Part shown: one piece after another, positions 35,519-43,836 of the stretch | How the letters are laid out: every line of letters starts with the position of its first letter | How positions within the stretch are numbered: position 1 is the first letter of the stretch | Assembly (NCBI GenBank): GCA_014650415.1 | Contig: BMUX01000017.1 | Location: 1-64,000 of the forward strand | Reading direction: 5' to 3' | Source of the DNA: Streptomyces spiroverticillatus | GTDB taxonomy: Bacteria; Actinomycetota; Actinomycetes; Streptomycetales; Streptomycetaceae | Length of the DNA: 64,000 nucleotides | Position numbers and translations under genes: made by a program | The notes under the pieces: model-generated | The model's input: the letters and a program-made list of their open reading frames with translations, nothing else | The model's database searches: none | Told to the model about the DNA's origin: nothing

Positions 35519-37483
35519 TCACTCCCGCGCGGCGAGCGCCGCGATCTGGCCCTGCCGCAGCAGGCGGCCGGTGGCGGCGAGGGACACGGCCGTGCCCACG
35601 CCCAGACAGTCGAGGCCGAGCAGCGTCAACGTGCCCCACGGGACGGCGAGTTCAGCCAGGCCGTAGCGCGCGGCAAGTGAGGCCCGGTACACGCCCAGAC
35701 CCGTACCGACCACGACGGCGGCCACCAGCGCGGCCAGACCGGTGGTGATCAACGCCTCCCACACGGCGACCCGGCGCACCTGCGCGTCGGCCACGCCGAC
35801 CAGGCGCAGTACGGCGAGCTCCCGGCCGCGCCTGCTGTACGACATCACGAGCGTGCTCGCGACGGAGATCAGGGCGTACAGGGAGGCGGGGCCCGCCAGG
35901 ATCAGCAGGACCAGCGTGTTCAGCCGCTCCTGCTCGTTCGACACGGTGGCGAACCACCGGTCGGTGGGGGTCACCGTCACCAGGTCGGGGCCCAGTTGTC
36001 GTGCCAGGTCCCGGGCGGCATCCTCCGAGCCCTCGGCCAGGAGCAGCGTCGCGCGTCCGGGGCGCGGGGCTCCGGCCGTCCCGTCGGGCAGCAGCACCTG
36101 GGGCAGGTCCGCACCGGCCTCCAGCACCGCAACCACCTTGCCGGGCAAGGGCTTTCGGCCGTACAGCCCGTACGTGATCCGGGAGCCGACGTGGTAGCCG
36201 TACCAGCCCGCGTACTCCCGGGACACGGCGACCTCCCCGGGGCGCAGCGCCGCCACGCCGCCCTCGACCACGTCGACCCGGTGGGTGCGGGCGTACGCCG
36301 CGAGGTCCACCACGGCGCCCCGGTCCAGACGTACCGACGTACGGTCGGCGACGGCCACGTCCAGGCGGGCGGGCGACGACACGGCCGCGACGCGCCGGTC
36401 TGCGGCGAGTGCGGACAGCACGTCCTCGGAGAGTCCGCCCGTGCCCGTTGCCTCGACGATCAACTGGCCCGCCGTACGGTGCCGGTCGTCGGCCTTGACC
36501 GTGGCCCCCGTGGTGGCGAGCACCGAGGTGAAGATCCCGACGACGGCGAGGACGGCCAGTACCGGACCGGTGAGGGAGGCCGTGCGCAGCCGCGCCGTGG
36601 AGACGCAGGCCAGGGCCAGTCCGGCGGGCACCGAACCGGTCCGGCGCACCAGCGGGGCGAGCAGCCGGACGAGCGGCGTCAGGTAGAGCGGGCCCAGCAG
36701 CGAGGCGGCGAAGGTCAGGGCCAGGGTGCCGAACAGGGCCAGCGGCGTCGCGGCCTCGGTGTCGGCCCCGGGTGTCAGGAAGATCATGAGGCCACCGGCG
36801 GCGAGCATCAGCAGGCCCCCGGTCCAACGGCCTGGAGTCATCGGCCGGTTGTCCAGCTCGGCCTCCCGCAGCGCCTCGGTCACATGGACCCGCGAGGCCC
36901 GCCGGGACGCGCCGCGCGCTCCCAGTACGGCCATGAGCAGACCGGCGCCGGAGGCGATGGCCAGCGGGCCGGCCAGGGGCGGGTCCTGGAGGGCGACGGG
37001 TGAGAGCCCGGTGGCGTTCAAGGCGGCCAGGGAGAGGGGCGAGACGATGACGACCAGGAGACAGCCAACCGCGGCGGCGGGGACGGCGACGGCCAGGCAC
37101 TCGCCGATCACCATGCGCCGCACCTGCCCGGCCCCCGCTCCCACCAGCCGCAGCAGGCCCAACTCCCGGCGGCGCAAGGCGATGCTGAGGGCGCAGGTCC
37201 CGGAAATGACGAAGACGGTGAGGAACAGGCACACCACGGCGGTCATCACCAGGACGGTCTGGATGCCGCCGAGGTCGACGGCACCGCCGGAGACGGTGTG
37301 CTCCCTCCCCTCACCGTCGGGCAGCGTGACCGAGGGGCGGCCGGACGGCTGGGCGATACCGAAGGTGGCACCGAGGGCGGAGCAGACCAGGCCGATGAGC
37401 GTCACGCCGAGCACGAGCGAGACGAACGTGCCCAGGAACAGCGGGAAATGGTGCCGTATGGACCGTACGGAAAGGTGCCGCAT
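35519..37483 (-). CDS. FtsX-type ABC transporter permease, ten spans with a large loop
   Basis: A 654-residue permease. By eye there are ten spans: about seven in the first 330 residues, an extracytoplasmic domain of about 190 residues, then three more. A large loop between spans 7 and 8 is the layout of BceB-type permeases, which sense and expel cell-wall-active peptides. Two FtsX domains are visible (around spans 2-4 and 8-10), each with the RRRELGLLRLVGA or RRGRELAVLRLVGV motif. The ATPase gene ends immediately upstream (TGA directly followed by ATG), so they are translationally coupled. The divergent two-component system probably controls it. Confidence 0.88.
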   Translation of the reverse strand: MRHLSVRSIRHHFPLFLGTFVSLVLGVTLIGLVCSALGATFGIAQPSGRPSVTLPDGEGREHTVSGGAVDLGGIQTVLVMTAVVCLFLTVFVISGTCALSIALRRRELGLLRLVGAGAGQVRRMVIGECLAVAVPAAAVGCLLVVIVSPLSLAALNATGLSPVALQDPPLAGPLAIASGAGLLMAVLGARGASRRASRVHVTEALREAELDNRPMTPGRWTGGLLMLAAGGLMIFLTPGADTEAATPLALFGTLALTFAASLLGPLYLTPLVRLLAPLVRRTGSVPAGLALACVSTARLRTASLTGPVLAVLAVVGIFTSVLATTGATVKADDRHRTAGQLIVEATGTGGLSEDVLSALAADRRVAAVSSPARLDVAVADRTSVRLDRGAVVDLAAYARTHRVDVVEGGVAALRPGEVAVSREYAGWYGYHVGSRITYGLYGRKPLPGKVVAVLEAGADLPQVLLPDGTAGAPRPGRATLLLAEGSEDAARDLARQLGPDLVTVTPTDRWFATVSNEQERLNTLVLLILAGPASLYALISVASTLVMSYSRRGRELAVLRLVGVADAQVRRVAVWEALITTGLAALVAAVVVGTGLGVYRASLAARYGLAELAVPWGTLTLLGLDCLGVGTAVSLAATGRLLRQGQIAALAARE

Positions 37484-38224
37484 TCAGCCCTCCCAGCGGG
37501 TGAGCCACGCCGTGATCCGCTCGACCGTCGGACCGGCCAGTGTCTCGGCGACCCGGCCGTCGACGAGGTAGTAGACCCGGTCCGCCGCCGCTGCGGCCAC
37601 CGGATCGTGGGTGACCATGACCACCGTGGTCCCGTCCTCGTCGACGAGGGCCCGCAGCAGGGCGATGATCCGGCGGCCGGTGGCCCGGTCCAGCGATCCG
37701 GTGGGCTCGTCGGCGAAGACGACCTCGGGCCGGGTCGCCACCGTGCGGGCCACCGCCACCCGCTGCTGCTGTCCGCCGGAGAGCTGGGCGGGACGGCGTC
37801 CGGCGACGTCGGCCAGGCCGACGCGGTCGAGGGCTTCGAGCACGGTGGCCCGCTGCGGCGGCCGGCCGGCCAGTTGCAGGGGCAGGGCGACGTTCTCGTA
37901 CACGGTCAGCATCGGCAGCAGGTTGAACTGCTGGAAGACGAAGCCGATGCGGTGCCTGCGCAGGGAGGTGAGGGCCTGCTCGTCGCAGGAGGTCAGGTCC
38001 AGTTCGCCGAGCAGGACCCGGCCGGAGTCGGGCCGGTCCAGTCCGGCCGCGCAGTGCATCAGGGTGGACTTGCCGGAGCCGGACGGGCCCATGACCGCCG
38101 TCATCGACTTCGCGGGGAAGTCCATGGACACGTGGTGCAGGACGGGGGAGGCGGCCCCCGGGTACGTCTTGGAGACATCGGCCAACCGAGCGGCCGACAC
38201 GACTGTGCCGGTGAGGAGTGACAT
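37484..38224 (-). CDS. MacB/LolD-type ABC transporter ATP-binding protein
   Basis: A 246-residue ATPase with Walker A GPSGSGKST, Q-loop FVFQQFNLLPMLTVYENVALPLQLAG, signature LSGGQQQRVAVARTVA, Walker B VVFADEPTGSLD and switch histidine VMVTHDPVAA. The FADEPTGSLD form is specific to the LolD/MacB/BceA group that pairs with FtsX-type permeases. The ATG at 38224 lacks a strong Shine-Dalgarno; the frame is open further upstream to 38305 but that stretch does not resemble the family. It is divergent from the sensor kinase gene with 207 bp between. Confidence 0.92.
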   Translation of the reverse strand: MSLLTGTVVSAARLADVSKTYPGAASPVLHHVSMDFPAKSMTAVMGPSGSGKSTLMHCAAGLDRPDSGRVLLGELDLTSCDEQALTSLRRHRIGFVFQQFNLLPMLTVYENVALPLQLAGRPPQRATVLEALDRVGLADVAGRRPAQLSGGQQQRVAVARTVATRPEVVFADEPTGSLDRATGRRIIALLRALVDEDGTTVVMVTHDPVAAAAADRVYYLVDGRVAETLAGPTVERITAWLTRWEG

Positions 38225-38431
38225 GCCGTCAGCAGACCAGCGCGACGGGGCGGAACGCAGTGGATCTGACCGGAGCTCGCAGGGTCGGGTTTCCCCTACC
38301 GACACGGCCGAACGCGGACACTACTGTGGAGACGATCATGTGCGCGGGCGGGGGAACTCCCGTGACGGCAGGGGGAACTCCCCCGGCGGTCCGCGCTGTT
38401 GGAAGTACGGCTCGGCAGGGAAGGGGTGCCC

Positions 38432-39763
38432 ATGTCCTCCGCGAAGGAACCGAACGGAACGCAGGAGCACGGCAGTTCACCCGCTCCCGACGCGGCCCTG
38501 CGGGAAGTGCTCGCGCGGCGGCCGAAGGGCTTCCTGCTCTCCCCGTGGCCGTGGCGCTGCTGGGCGCATCTGTTGACCGGCGTCCTCTTCGGCGTCGGAG
38601 TCCTGCTGGGGCTCGCGCTGCTGGTCTCCCTCGGGGTGCTGCTCTCGGTGGTGGGTGTCGGGCTGCTGCTGCTCGCGTGCACCGCGCTGGTGGGGGTGCC
38701 CGTCGCGGCGGTGGAGCGCCGCAGGCTGCGGCTCGTCGCGCCGGTGCCGTTGGCCCGACCCCACGAGCCGCTGCACGGGGCCACGGGGTGGCGGCGGCTT
38801 CGGCATCTGTTCACCGAGCGTGCCACCTGGCGCGAACTCGGTTACGCGGCCCTGCTCGCGGTGGTCTTCGCCGGAGCCGGCCTCGGCCTGGTCGCGCTGC
38901 TGGCGTTCTCCTGCGCCCTCACCGTGGCGCCCGTGGTGGTCTGGGCGCTGGCGCCCGAGACGGTGATGGTGATTCCCGGGCAGGCCGTTCCCCATCCGTT
39001 GGCGGCCGTCCCGTACACCTTCGTGGGGCTCCTCGGTGTGGTGCTGTCCGCCTACGGGGCCGGCTGGCTGACCGCGGCGCAACTGCGGGTGGCCTGGTTC
39101 CTGCTGTCGCCGCGCGAGGACGAGCTGTCGCGGAAGGTCGTGGAGCTGACCCGCTCGCGGGTACGCCTGGCGGACGCCTTCGAGGCGGAACGCCGCCGCA
39201 TCGAGCGTGACCTCCACGACGGGGCGCAGCAGCAACTGGTCGCCCTGACCATGACGTTGGGTCTCGCCGAAATGGAGGTGGCCGAGTCCAGCCCGCAGGG
39301 CGCCGCACTGGTCGCGCGCGGCCGGGGTGAGGCCCGGCGCGCCCTGGACCAGCTGCGCGACCTGGTGCGCGGTATCCACCCCCAGGTGCTCACGGACCAC
39401 GGCCTGGCCGCCGCCGTCACAGAGGTCGCCCTGCGCTCGCCCGTCCCGGCCACCGTAGACATCCAACTGCCGCGCAGAATAGCCGCGTTGGTGGAGACGA
39501 CGGCGTACTTCACGGTGACGGAGGCGCTGACCAACGCGACCCGGCACAGCGGCGCGACCGAGATCTCCGTCTCGGGCAGGCTGGAACACGACCGGCTCGT
39601 CCTGCTGATCACCGACAACGGGAAGGGCGGGGCCGATCCCGCCCGGGGGACCGGCCTGTCCGGTCTCGCGGACCGCCTGGCGATCCTGCGCGGCCGCCTG
39701 CTGGTGACCAGCCCGGTCGGCGGTCCGACCGAGATCCGGGTGGAGGTTCCGTGCCCCGAGTAG
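38432..39763 (+). CDS. NarL-type sensor histidine kinase
   Basis: A 443-residue membrane kinase. About four to five spans lie in residues 40-220, in a pattern like the actinobacterial Sensor domain, with almost no extracytoplasmic loop. The HisKA_3 box RRRIERDLHDGAQQQLVALTM has phospho-acceptor H262, and the HATPase domain has EALTNATRHSGATE and the glycine-rich GTGLSGLADRLAIL. With so little outside the membrane it may sense through the partner ABC permease, as in BceS-type systems. The ATG at 38432 follows AGGGAAGG. Its last codons lie in the 29-bp repeat array that leads into the regulator gene. Confidence 0.92.
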   Translation: MSSAKEPNGTQEHGSSPAPDAALREVLARRPKGFLLSPWPWRCWAHLLTGVLFGVGVLLGLALLVSLGVLLSVVGVGLLLLACTALVGVPVAAVERRRLRLVAPVPLARPHEPLHGATGWRRLRHLFTERATWRELGYAALLAVVFAGAGLGLVALLAFSCALTVAPVVVWALAPETVMVIPGQAVPHPLAAVPYTFVGLLGVVLSAYGAGWLTAAQLRVAWFLLSPREDELSRKVVELTRSRVRLADAFEAERRRIERDLHDGAQQQLVALTMTLGLAEMEVAESSPQGAALVARGRGEARRALDQLRDLVRGIHPQVLTDHGLAAAVTEVALRSPVPATVDIQLPRRIAALVETTAYFTVTEALTNATRHSGATEISVSGRLEHDRLVLLITDNGKGGADPARGTGLSGLADRLAILRGRLLVTSPVGGPTEIRVEVPCPE

Positions 39764-39915
39764 CCGTGGCGGAGGTCCCGTGCTGTGCCTGGTCCTGGCG
39801 GAGGTCCCGTGCTGTGCCTGGTCCTGGCGGAGGTCCCGTGCTGTGCCTAGTCCTGGCGCAGGCCCTGTGTCCCGAGTAGTCCTGGTGGAGGTCCCGTGCT
39901 CCGCATAGTCCTGGC
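39742..39915 (+). repeat. Six 29-bp tandem repeats carrying a ribosome-binding site and GTG start
   Basis: GGAGG-type markers occur at 39742, 39771, 39800, 39829, 39858 (degenerate GCAGG) and 39887, exactly 29 bp apart. The unit reads GGAGGTCCCGTGCTG, then TGCCTGGTCCTGGC. The first copy contains the last codons of the histidine kinase. The last copy is the actual RBS and GTG start (39896) of the response regulator. Earlier copies would begin VLCLVLAE, very like the real VLRIVLAE, so this is a tandem duplication of the regulator's translation start. Because 29 is not a multiple of three, the copies are in rotating frames. Confidence 0.93.
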
Positions 39916-40558
39916 CGAGGACGCCGTCCTGCTCCGTGCGGGGCTGGTCGAACTGCTTCACCGCAGCGGCCACGAGGTCGTCGAGGCGGTCGGCGACGCC
40001 CCCGCCCTGACCCGGGCGGTGGACGCGCACGCACCCGACGTCGTGATCACCGACGTCCGCATGCCCCCCGACTTCCGGGACGAGGGCCTCAAAGCGGCCC
40101 TCGATCTCCGTGCCCGCCACGCACACCTGCCCGTGCTCGTGCTCTCCCAGTACGTCGCCACCGCCTACGCCACACAGCTGCTGGGCGGCGGTGGCCCGGG
40201 CGTCGGCGGTCTCGGCTACCTGCTGAAGGACCGGGTCGGCGAGGTCGCGGACTTCATGGACGCGCTGCGCAGGGTCGCCGACGGGCAGACGGTCGTCGAC
40301 CCCGAGGTCGTACGTCTCCTCCTGGCGCAGCAGACGGCGGACCGGCCGCTGAGCCGGCTGACCCCGCGCGAGCGCGAGGTGCTCGCGCTGATGGCCGAGG
40401 GGTTCAACAACCAGGCCATCGCGCACCGCTTGCGTGTCACCGAGGCGTCGGTGGTCAAGCACTCCGGCAACGTCTTCATGAAGCTGGACCTCGACCCGAC
40501 GGAGGGCAACCGCCGCGTCCTGGCCGTGCTCGCGCACCTGCGGGGCGAGAGCGGCTGA
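39896..40558 (+). CDS. NarL/LuxR-type response regulator
   Basis: A 220-residue regulator. The receiver has the acidic residues E8/D9, phospho-acceptor D53 (VITDVRMPP) and K111 (GYLLKDRV). An eight-residue Gly-rich insert (GGGGPGVGG, about 97-105) precedes that lysine strand. The LuxR helix-turn-helix follows LTPREREVLALMAEGFNNQAIAHRLRVTEASVVKHSGNVFMKL. The start is GTG 39896, the last of a series of near-identical RBS/GTG units. It pairs with the upstream kinase and probably controls the divergent ABC exporter. It converges on the MFS gene, 40 bp away. Confidence 0.92.
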   Translation: MLRIVLAEDAVLLRAGLVELLHRSGHEVVEAVGDAPALTRAVDAHAPDVVITDVRMPPDFRDEGLKAALDLRARHAHLPVLVLSQYVATAYATQLLGGGGPGVGGLGYLLKDRVGEVADFMDALRRVADGQTVVDPEVVRLLLAQQTADRPLSRLTPREREVLALMAEGFNNQAIAHRLRVTEASVVKHSGNVFMKLDLDPTEGNRRVLAVLAHLRGESG

Positions 40559-40598
40559 GGCACTTACCCGGCCACCCCCTCGAAGGCAGCCGCTCTCG

Positions 40599-41939
40599 TC
40601 AGGCGAAGTCCCGGCGGCGGCCCGCCCTGGTCGTGAGCAGGTAGAGCGGGGGCACGACGGCCGCCGTGCACACCACCCACAGAGCGGTGTGCGTTCCCGC
40701 GTACGTGGCGAGCAGGCCCGCGGTGAGGGCGCCGACGGGCTGCGCGCCCCAGGAGACGAAGCGGACGGTGGCCATGACCCGGGAGAGGAGTTCGGGCGGG
40801 GACTGGGTCTGCCGGTAGGTGCGGGTGGTGATCGAACCGATGACGACGCCGAAGGCGAAGCCCGCGTTGCCGAGGGCGAACCAGTACGCGTCGGCGGCGG
40901 TCGTGGTCAGCGGGATCAGGGCCGCCGCCGCGACGCCGCCCGCCAGGGAGGCACCGACGACCCCGCGCGCGGTGCCGAACCGCCGGGTGATCCGTACGGC
41001 CACCGTGGACCCGGCGAGTGCGCCGACCCCGTCCATGGCGAGCACCAGACCGAGTTGGGCGGGCGTCAGCCCGGCCTCGCGGACCAGGTAGAGGGGGGTG
41101 AGGGCGACCAGGGCCGCGCAGACGAAGTTGGTGGCCGTCGCCCAGAGCATGCAGGGCATCATCACCGGGTGCCGCGTCACGTATTGCCACCCCTCGCGGA
41201 TCTGCCGCAGCGCGCTCTCGCCGGTACGGGGCGCGGGGCGGCGTTCGGGGAGGGTGCGCAGCAGCACGGCGGAGACGAGGTAACTGGCGGCGTCCACGAG
41301 GAGCGCGCCGACCGGGCCTGCGGCCTGAACGAGGAGGCCGCCCGCGGAGGGGCCGCCGGTCTCGGTGACGGCGCCCGTGCCGGACATGAGGCTGTTGCGG
41401 GCGGCCAGTTGACCGGCGGGGACGACGGCGGGCAGGAAGGTCGAGTTCGCTATGTCGAAGAGGACGGTGGAGGCACCGGTGACCAGCGCGGCGAGCAGCA
41501 GGTGCCCGTACGTGAGCCCGTCGAACCACCAGGCGAGCGGCAGCGACCCGAGGGCGGCGAACCGTACGAGATCCAGAGTGACTTGGAGCCTGCGCAGCGG
41601 AACGCGCCGGGCGACCACCCCGGCCGGAAGGCTGAGCAGCAGCCAGGAGATCTGACCGGCGGCGGCCAGCAGGGTGGCCTGGAAGGCGGTGGCGTCCAGG
41701 ACGACGAGGGCGACCAGGGGCAGGGCGAGTGCGGTGACGGCGGTGCCCGCGTTGCTGACGGTGGAGGCGGCCCAGTAGCGCCAGAAGTGACCGGTGGAGG
41801 TGGAGGGGCTGGTGGGGCTAGTGGGGGTGGTGGGGCTGGTGAGGGTGACGGGGGCGCTGGAGGCTGCCGGGGCGGTCTCCTTCTGGAGGGTGTGGGGGCT
41901 GGGGCGGACGTCCCCCGGGGCTGTCGGGGTCTCGTTCAT
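40599..41939 (-). CDS. MFS transporter (MFS_3/EntS-like exporter)
   Basis: A 446-residue protein with about 12 spans. The N-terminal tail has a Thr/Ser/Pro repeat (SPTTPTSPTSPSTST, about 35-49). Family landmarks include FWRYWAASTVSNAGTAVTALALPLVAL, TVLFDIANSTFLPAVVPAGQLAARNSL and the GVVARRVPLRRL loop between spans 2 and 3. The group exports siderophores, macrolides and other small molecules. The ATG at 41939 follows GGAGAAGGG. It is downstream of the PBP and PKS genes on the same strand but has its own probable operator at 41964-41988, so it may be separately regulated. Confidence 0.88.
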   Translation of the reverse strand: MNETPTAPGDVRPSPHTLQKETAPAASSAPVTLTSPTTPTSPTSPSTSTGHFWRYWAASTVSNAGTAVTALALPLVALVVLDATAFQATLLAAAGQISWLLLSLPAGVVARRVPLRRLQVTLDLVRFAALGSLPLAWWFDGLTYGHLLLAALVTGASTVLFDIANSTFLPAVVPAGQLAARNSLMSGTGAVTETGGPSAGGLLVQAAGPVGALLVDAASYLVSAVLLRTLPERRPAPRTGESALRQIREGWQYVTRHPVMMPCMLWATATNFVCAALVALTPLYLVREAGLTPAQLGLVLAMDGVGALAGSTVAVRITRRFGTARGVVGASLAGGVAAAALIPLTTTAADAYWFALGNAGFAFGVVIGSITTRTYRQTQSPPELLSRVMATVRFVSWGAQPVGALTAGLLATYAGTHTALWVVCTAAVVPPLYLLTTRAGRRRDFA

Positions 41940-41963
41940 GCTGCGCCCTTCTCCGGCGAGATA

Positions 41964-41988
41964 AGTGAGTCTCTTTTCGGAACTCACT
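41964..41988 (-). promoter_or_regulatory. Inverted repeat upstream of the MFS gene, probable operator
   Basis: AGTGAGT at 41964-41970 and ACTCACT at 41982-41988 form a perfect 7-bp inverted repeat with an 11-bp spacer, 25 bp upstream of the MFS start. A third half-site, GAACTCAC, lies near 42010. Such symmetry suggests a dimeric repressor; no regulator gene is adjacent, so the protein is probably encoded elsewhere. Confidence 0.5.
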
Positions 41989-42068
41989 CGTACGACAGAG
42001 TTTCTATCGGGAACTCACCCCATGGCGCAAGCTCTTGGCGCAAGACCGGGCAGATCCCCGCCCCTCGC

Positions 42069-43715
42069 CTACCTCGCGTCGACCGCCCTCAGCACCGCGC
42101 CCACCAGCGGCCCCGCGGACTCGCCGCCCCGCCCGCCCCGCTGCATCACCGCAGCAGCGGCGACATCGCCGTGCCAGGCCGCGAACCAGCCGTTCGGCTT
42201 CTCCTGCCCGATCACCTCGGCGGAACCGGTCTTCGCCCCTATGTCCCCCTTCAGCCCCCGCATGGACCCGGACGCCGAACCGGACGTCGCCGTCGTACGC
42301 AGCAGGTCCCTCAGCTGCTCGTGCGCGGCCCCGTCCAGCGCGCGCCGCGCCGTGGCGGGCGCGCGGTGACCGACCCCGGGCGCGACGAGACGAGGCTGTA
42401 CGAACCGTCCCGTACGGGCGGTGGAGACGACCGACGCCATGGTCAGCGGGTTCATCCGCACCTGCCCCTGGCCGATCAGCGCCGCCGCCTTCGACGCCGC
42501 GTGCTCCACGGGCACGGACCCGGTGAACGCGGGCAGCCCCACCGTCCACGGCCCCCCGATCCCGAAGACGTCCTGCGCCTGCCGGGACAGGTCCGCGTCC
42601 GCGAGCCTGGCCGCCTGCGTGATGAAAGCGGTGTTGCAGGACGCGGCGAAGCTCCTGCGGAACGTACCGCCGGAAATGTCGAAGTCGTCCACGTTGTGGA
42701 ACGGCCAGCCGCCGTACGAGGCCGTCTTCGGGCACGGATGCGGCTTGTCCGGCGCGGCCAGCCGCTTCTCCAGCAGCAGCGACGCCGTGATCATCTTCAT
42801 CGTCGAGCCCGGCGCGAGCCGCCCTTCGAGGGCCGTGTTCGGGCCGCCCGTACGGGAGTTGGCGACCGCGAGGATCTCGCCGGACGACGGCTTCATGACC
42901 ACGATCGAGGCGTCGGCCCGCGCCGCGACCTCACGCTCGGCCGCCTTCTGCACGCGGGAGTCGAGGGTCGTGCGCAGTTGCGCGGGCGCACCGGCGGGGA
43001 CGGACAGCAGGACCGTGTCACGGGGAGGCTCCGAATCCGTACCCGTCGACGCCGAGGCCGGAGCGGTCTGCTCTGCGCGGAGTTCGAGCCCGGGTCTGCC
43101 GCCCGCCTCCTTCGCGTACGTACGCCGCAGCCCCTCCACGACCGGGCCCAGCGAGGGGAACTCCCGCACGTCCAGCACCCGTCCCTCCCGGTCCACCGCC
43201 CGGACCGGCGCGGGCCCCGTCTCCCGCACCGCGAGCCGTGTGCCCCTGGTCAGCCGGGGGTGCAGCACGCGCGGTTCCCAGTGGACGACCGCCTCCCCGT
43301 CCCCGGCGCGCCGCACCACCGTGAGCGCCGTCTCGTACGTCAGGTCCGCCCGCGCCCCCTCGTGCCCGAACTCCGCCTTCACCGCATACGGCACGCGCGC
43401 CCCGACCGCCTGACCGGCCCGCAGGTCCCGTGCTTCGAGACGGGCGCGTCCGGTGAAGTCGCGCAGTGCGGCTTCGGCGGCCTTCGCGTCGTCGGTCTGC
43501 TCGGCCGCCACCGTCACGTCACCGTCCGCCCAGGCAGCCAGGAAGGACTCAGCGGCGGACTCGACCTCCGAGGCGGTCGGCGGACCGGTCCGCGGCCCCT
43601 GGTCACCTCCGAACGCCGCCCAGGCGCCGATGCCCGCACCGGCCAGTGCCAGGGAAGCCACCCCCGCGACCCAGACCTTCCGCCGTCCGCCGGTGTCGCG
43701 CCGCTCGCCGCCCAC
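42069..43715 (-). CDS. Class B penicillin-binding protein (transpeptidase)
   Basis: From GTG 43715 this is 548 residues: one N-terminal membrane span (about 14-34), an NTF2-like MecA_N domain (about 45-165), a PBP dimer domain and a C-terminal transpeptidase. The catalytic motifs are complete: SxxK in APGSTMKM, SxN in SCNTAF and KTG in AKTGSAEV. Class B enzymes cross-link peptidoglycan. GTG 43715 follows GGAG closely; another GTG at 43793 in the same frame would add 26 residues encoded by an 8-bp repeat tract but has no RBS. It lies about 120 bp downstream of the PKS gene on the same strand and could be a resistant target enzyme, which is speculative. Confidence 0.9.
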   Translation of the reverse strand: MGGERRDTGGRRKVWVAGVASLALAGAGIGAWAAFGGDQGPRTGPPTASEVESAAESFLAAWADGDVTVAAEQTDDAKAAEAALRDFTGRARLEARDLRAGQAVGARVPYAVKAEFGHEGARADLTYETALTVVRRAGDGEAVVHWEPRVLHPRLTRGTRLAVRETGPAPVRAVDREGRVLDVREFPSLGPVVEGLRRTYAKEAGGRPGLELRAEQTAPASASTGTDSEPPRDTVLLSVPAGAPAQLRTTLDSRVQKAAEREVAARADASIVVMKPSSGEILAVANSRTGGPNTALEGRLAPGSTMKMITASLLLEKRLAAPDKPHPCPKTASYGGWPFHNVDDFDISGGTFRRSFAASCNTAFITQAARLADADLSRQAQDVFGIGGPWTVGLPAFTGSVPVEHAASKAAALIGQGQVRMNPLTMASVVSTARTGRFVQPRLVAPGVGHRAPATARRALDGAAHEQLRDLLRTTATSGSASGSMRGLKGDIGAKTGSAEVIGQEKPNGWFAAWHGDVAAAAVMQRGGRGGESAGPLVGAVLRAVDAR

Positions 43716-43740
43716 GGGGTCTCCGTCCTGTCTCTGCTCG

Positions 43741-43780
43741 GTGCTCGGTTGCTCGGTTGCTCGGTTGCTCGGTTGCTCGG
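43741..43780. repeat. Five 8-bp tandem repeats upstream of the PBP gene
   Basis: The unit TTGCTCGG (first copy GTGCTCGG) is repeated five times without interruption. It lies just upstream of the preferred PBP start at 43715 and would be inside the coding region if GTG 43793 were used, giving a period of EQPSNRAT. As 8 is not a multiple of three, gain or loss of one unit would shift the longer frame but leave the shorter one intact. Confidence 0.9.
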
Positions 43781-43836
43781 TCCGAAATTTCACAGTAGGT
43801 CGGTCCGCCCACGGGTCCCCTGCCGGCCTGCGCCGT

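Noticed and set aside
39742..39915. 29-bp spacing suggestive of CRISPR repeats
   Set aside because: Units are directly adjacent with no unique spacers, and the unit is the RBS/start of the next gene. It is a tandem duplication.
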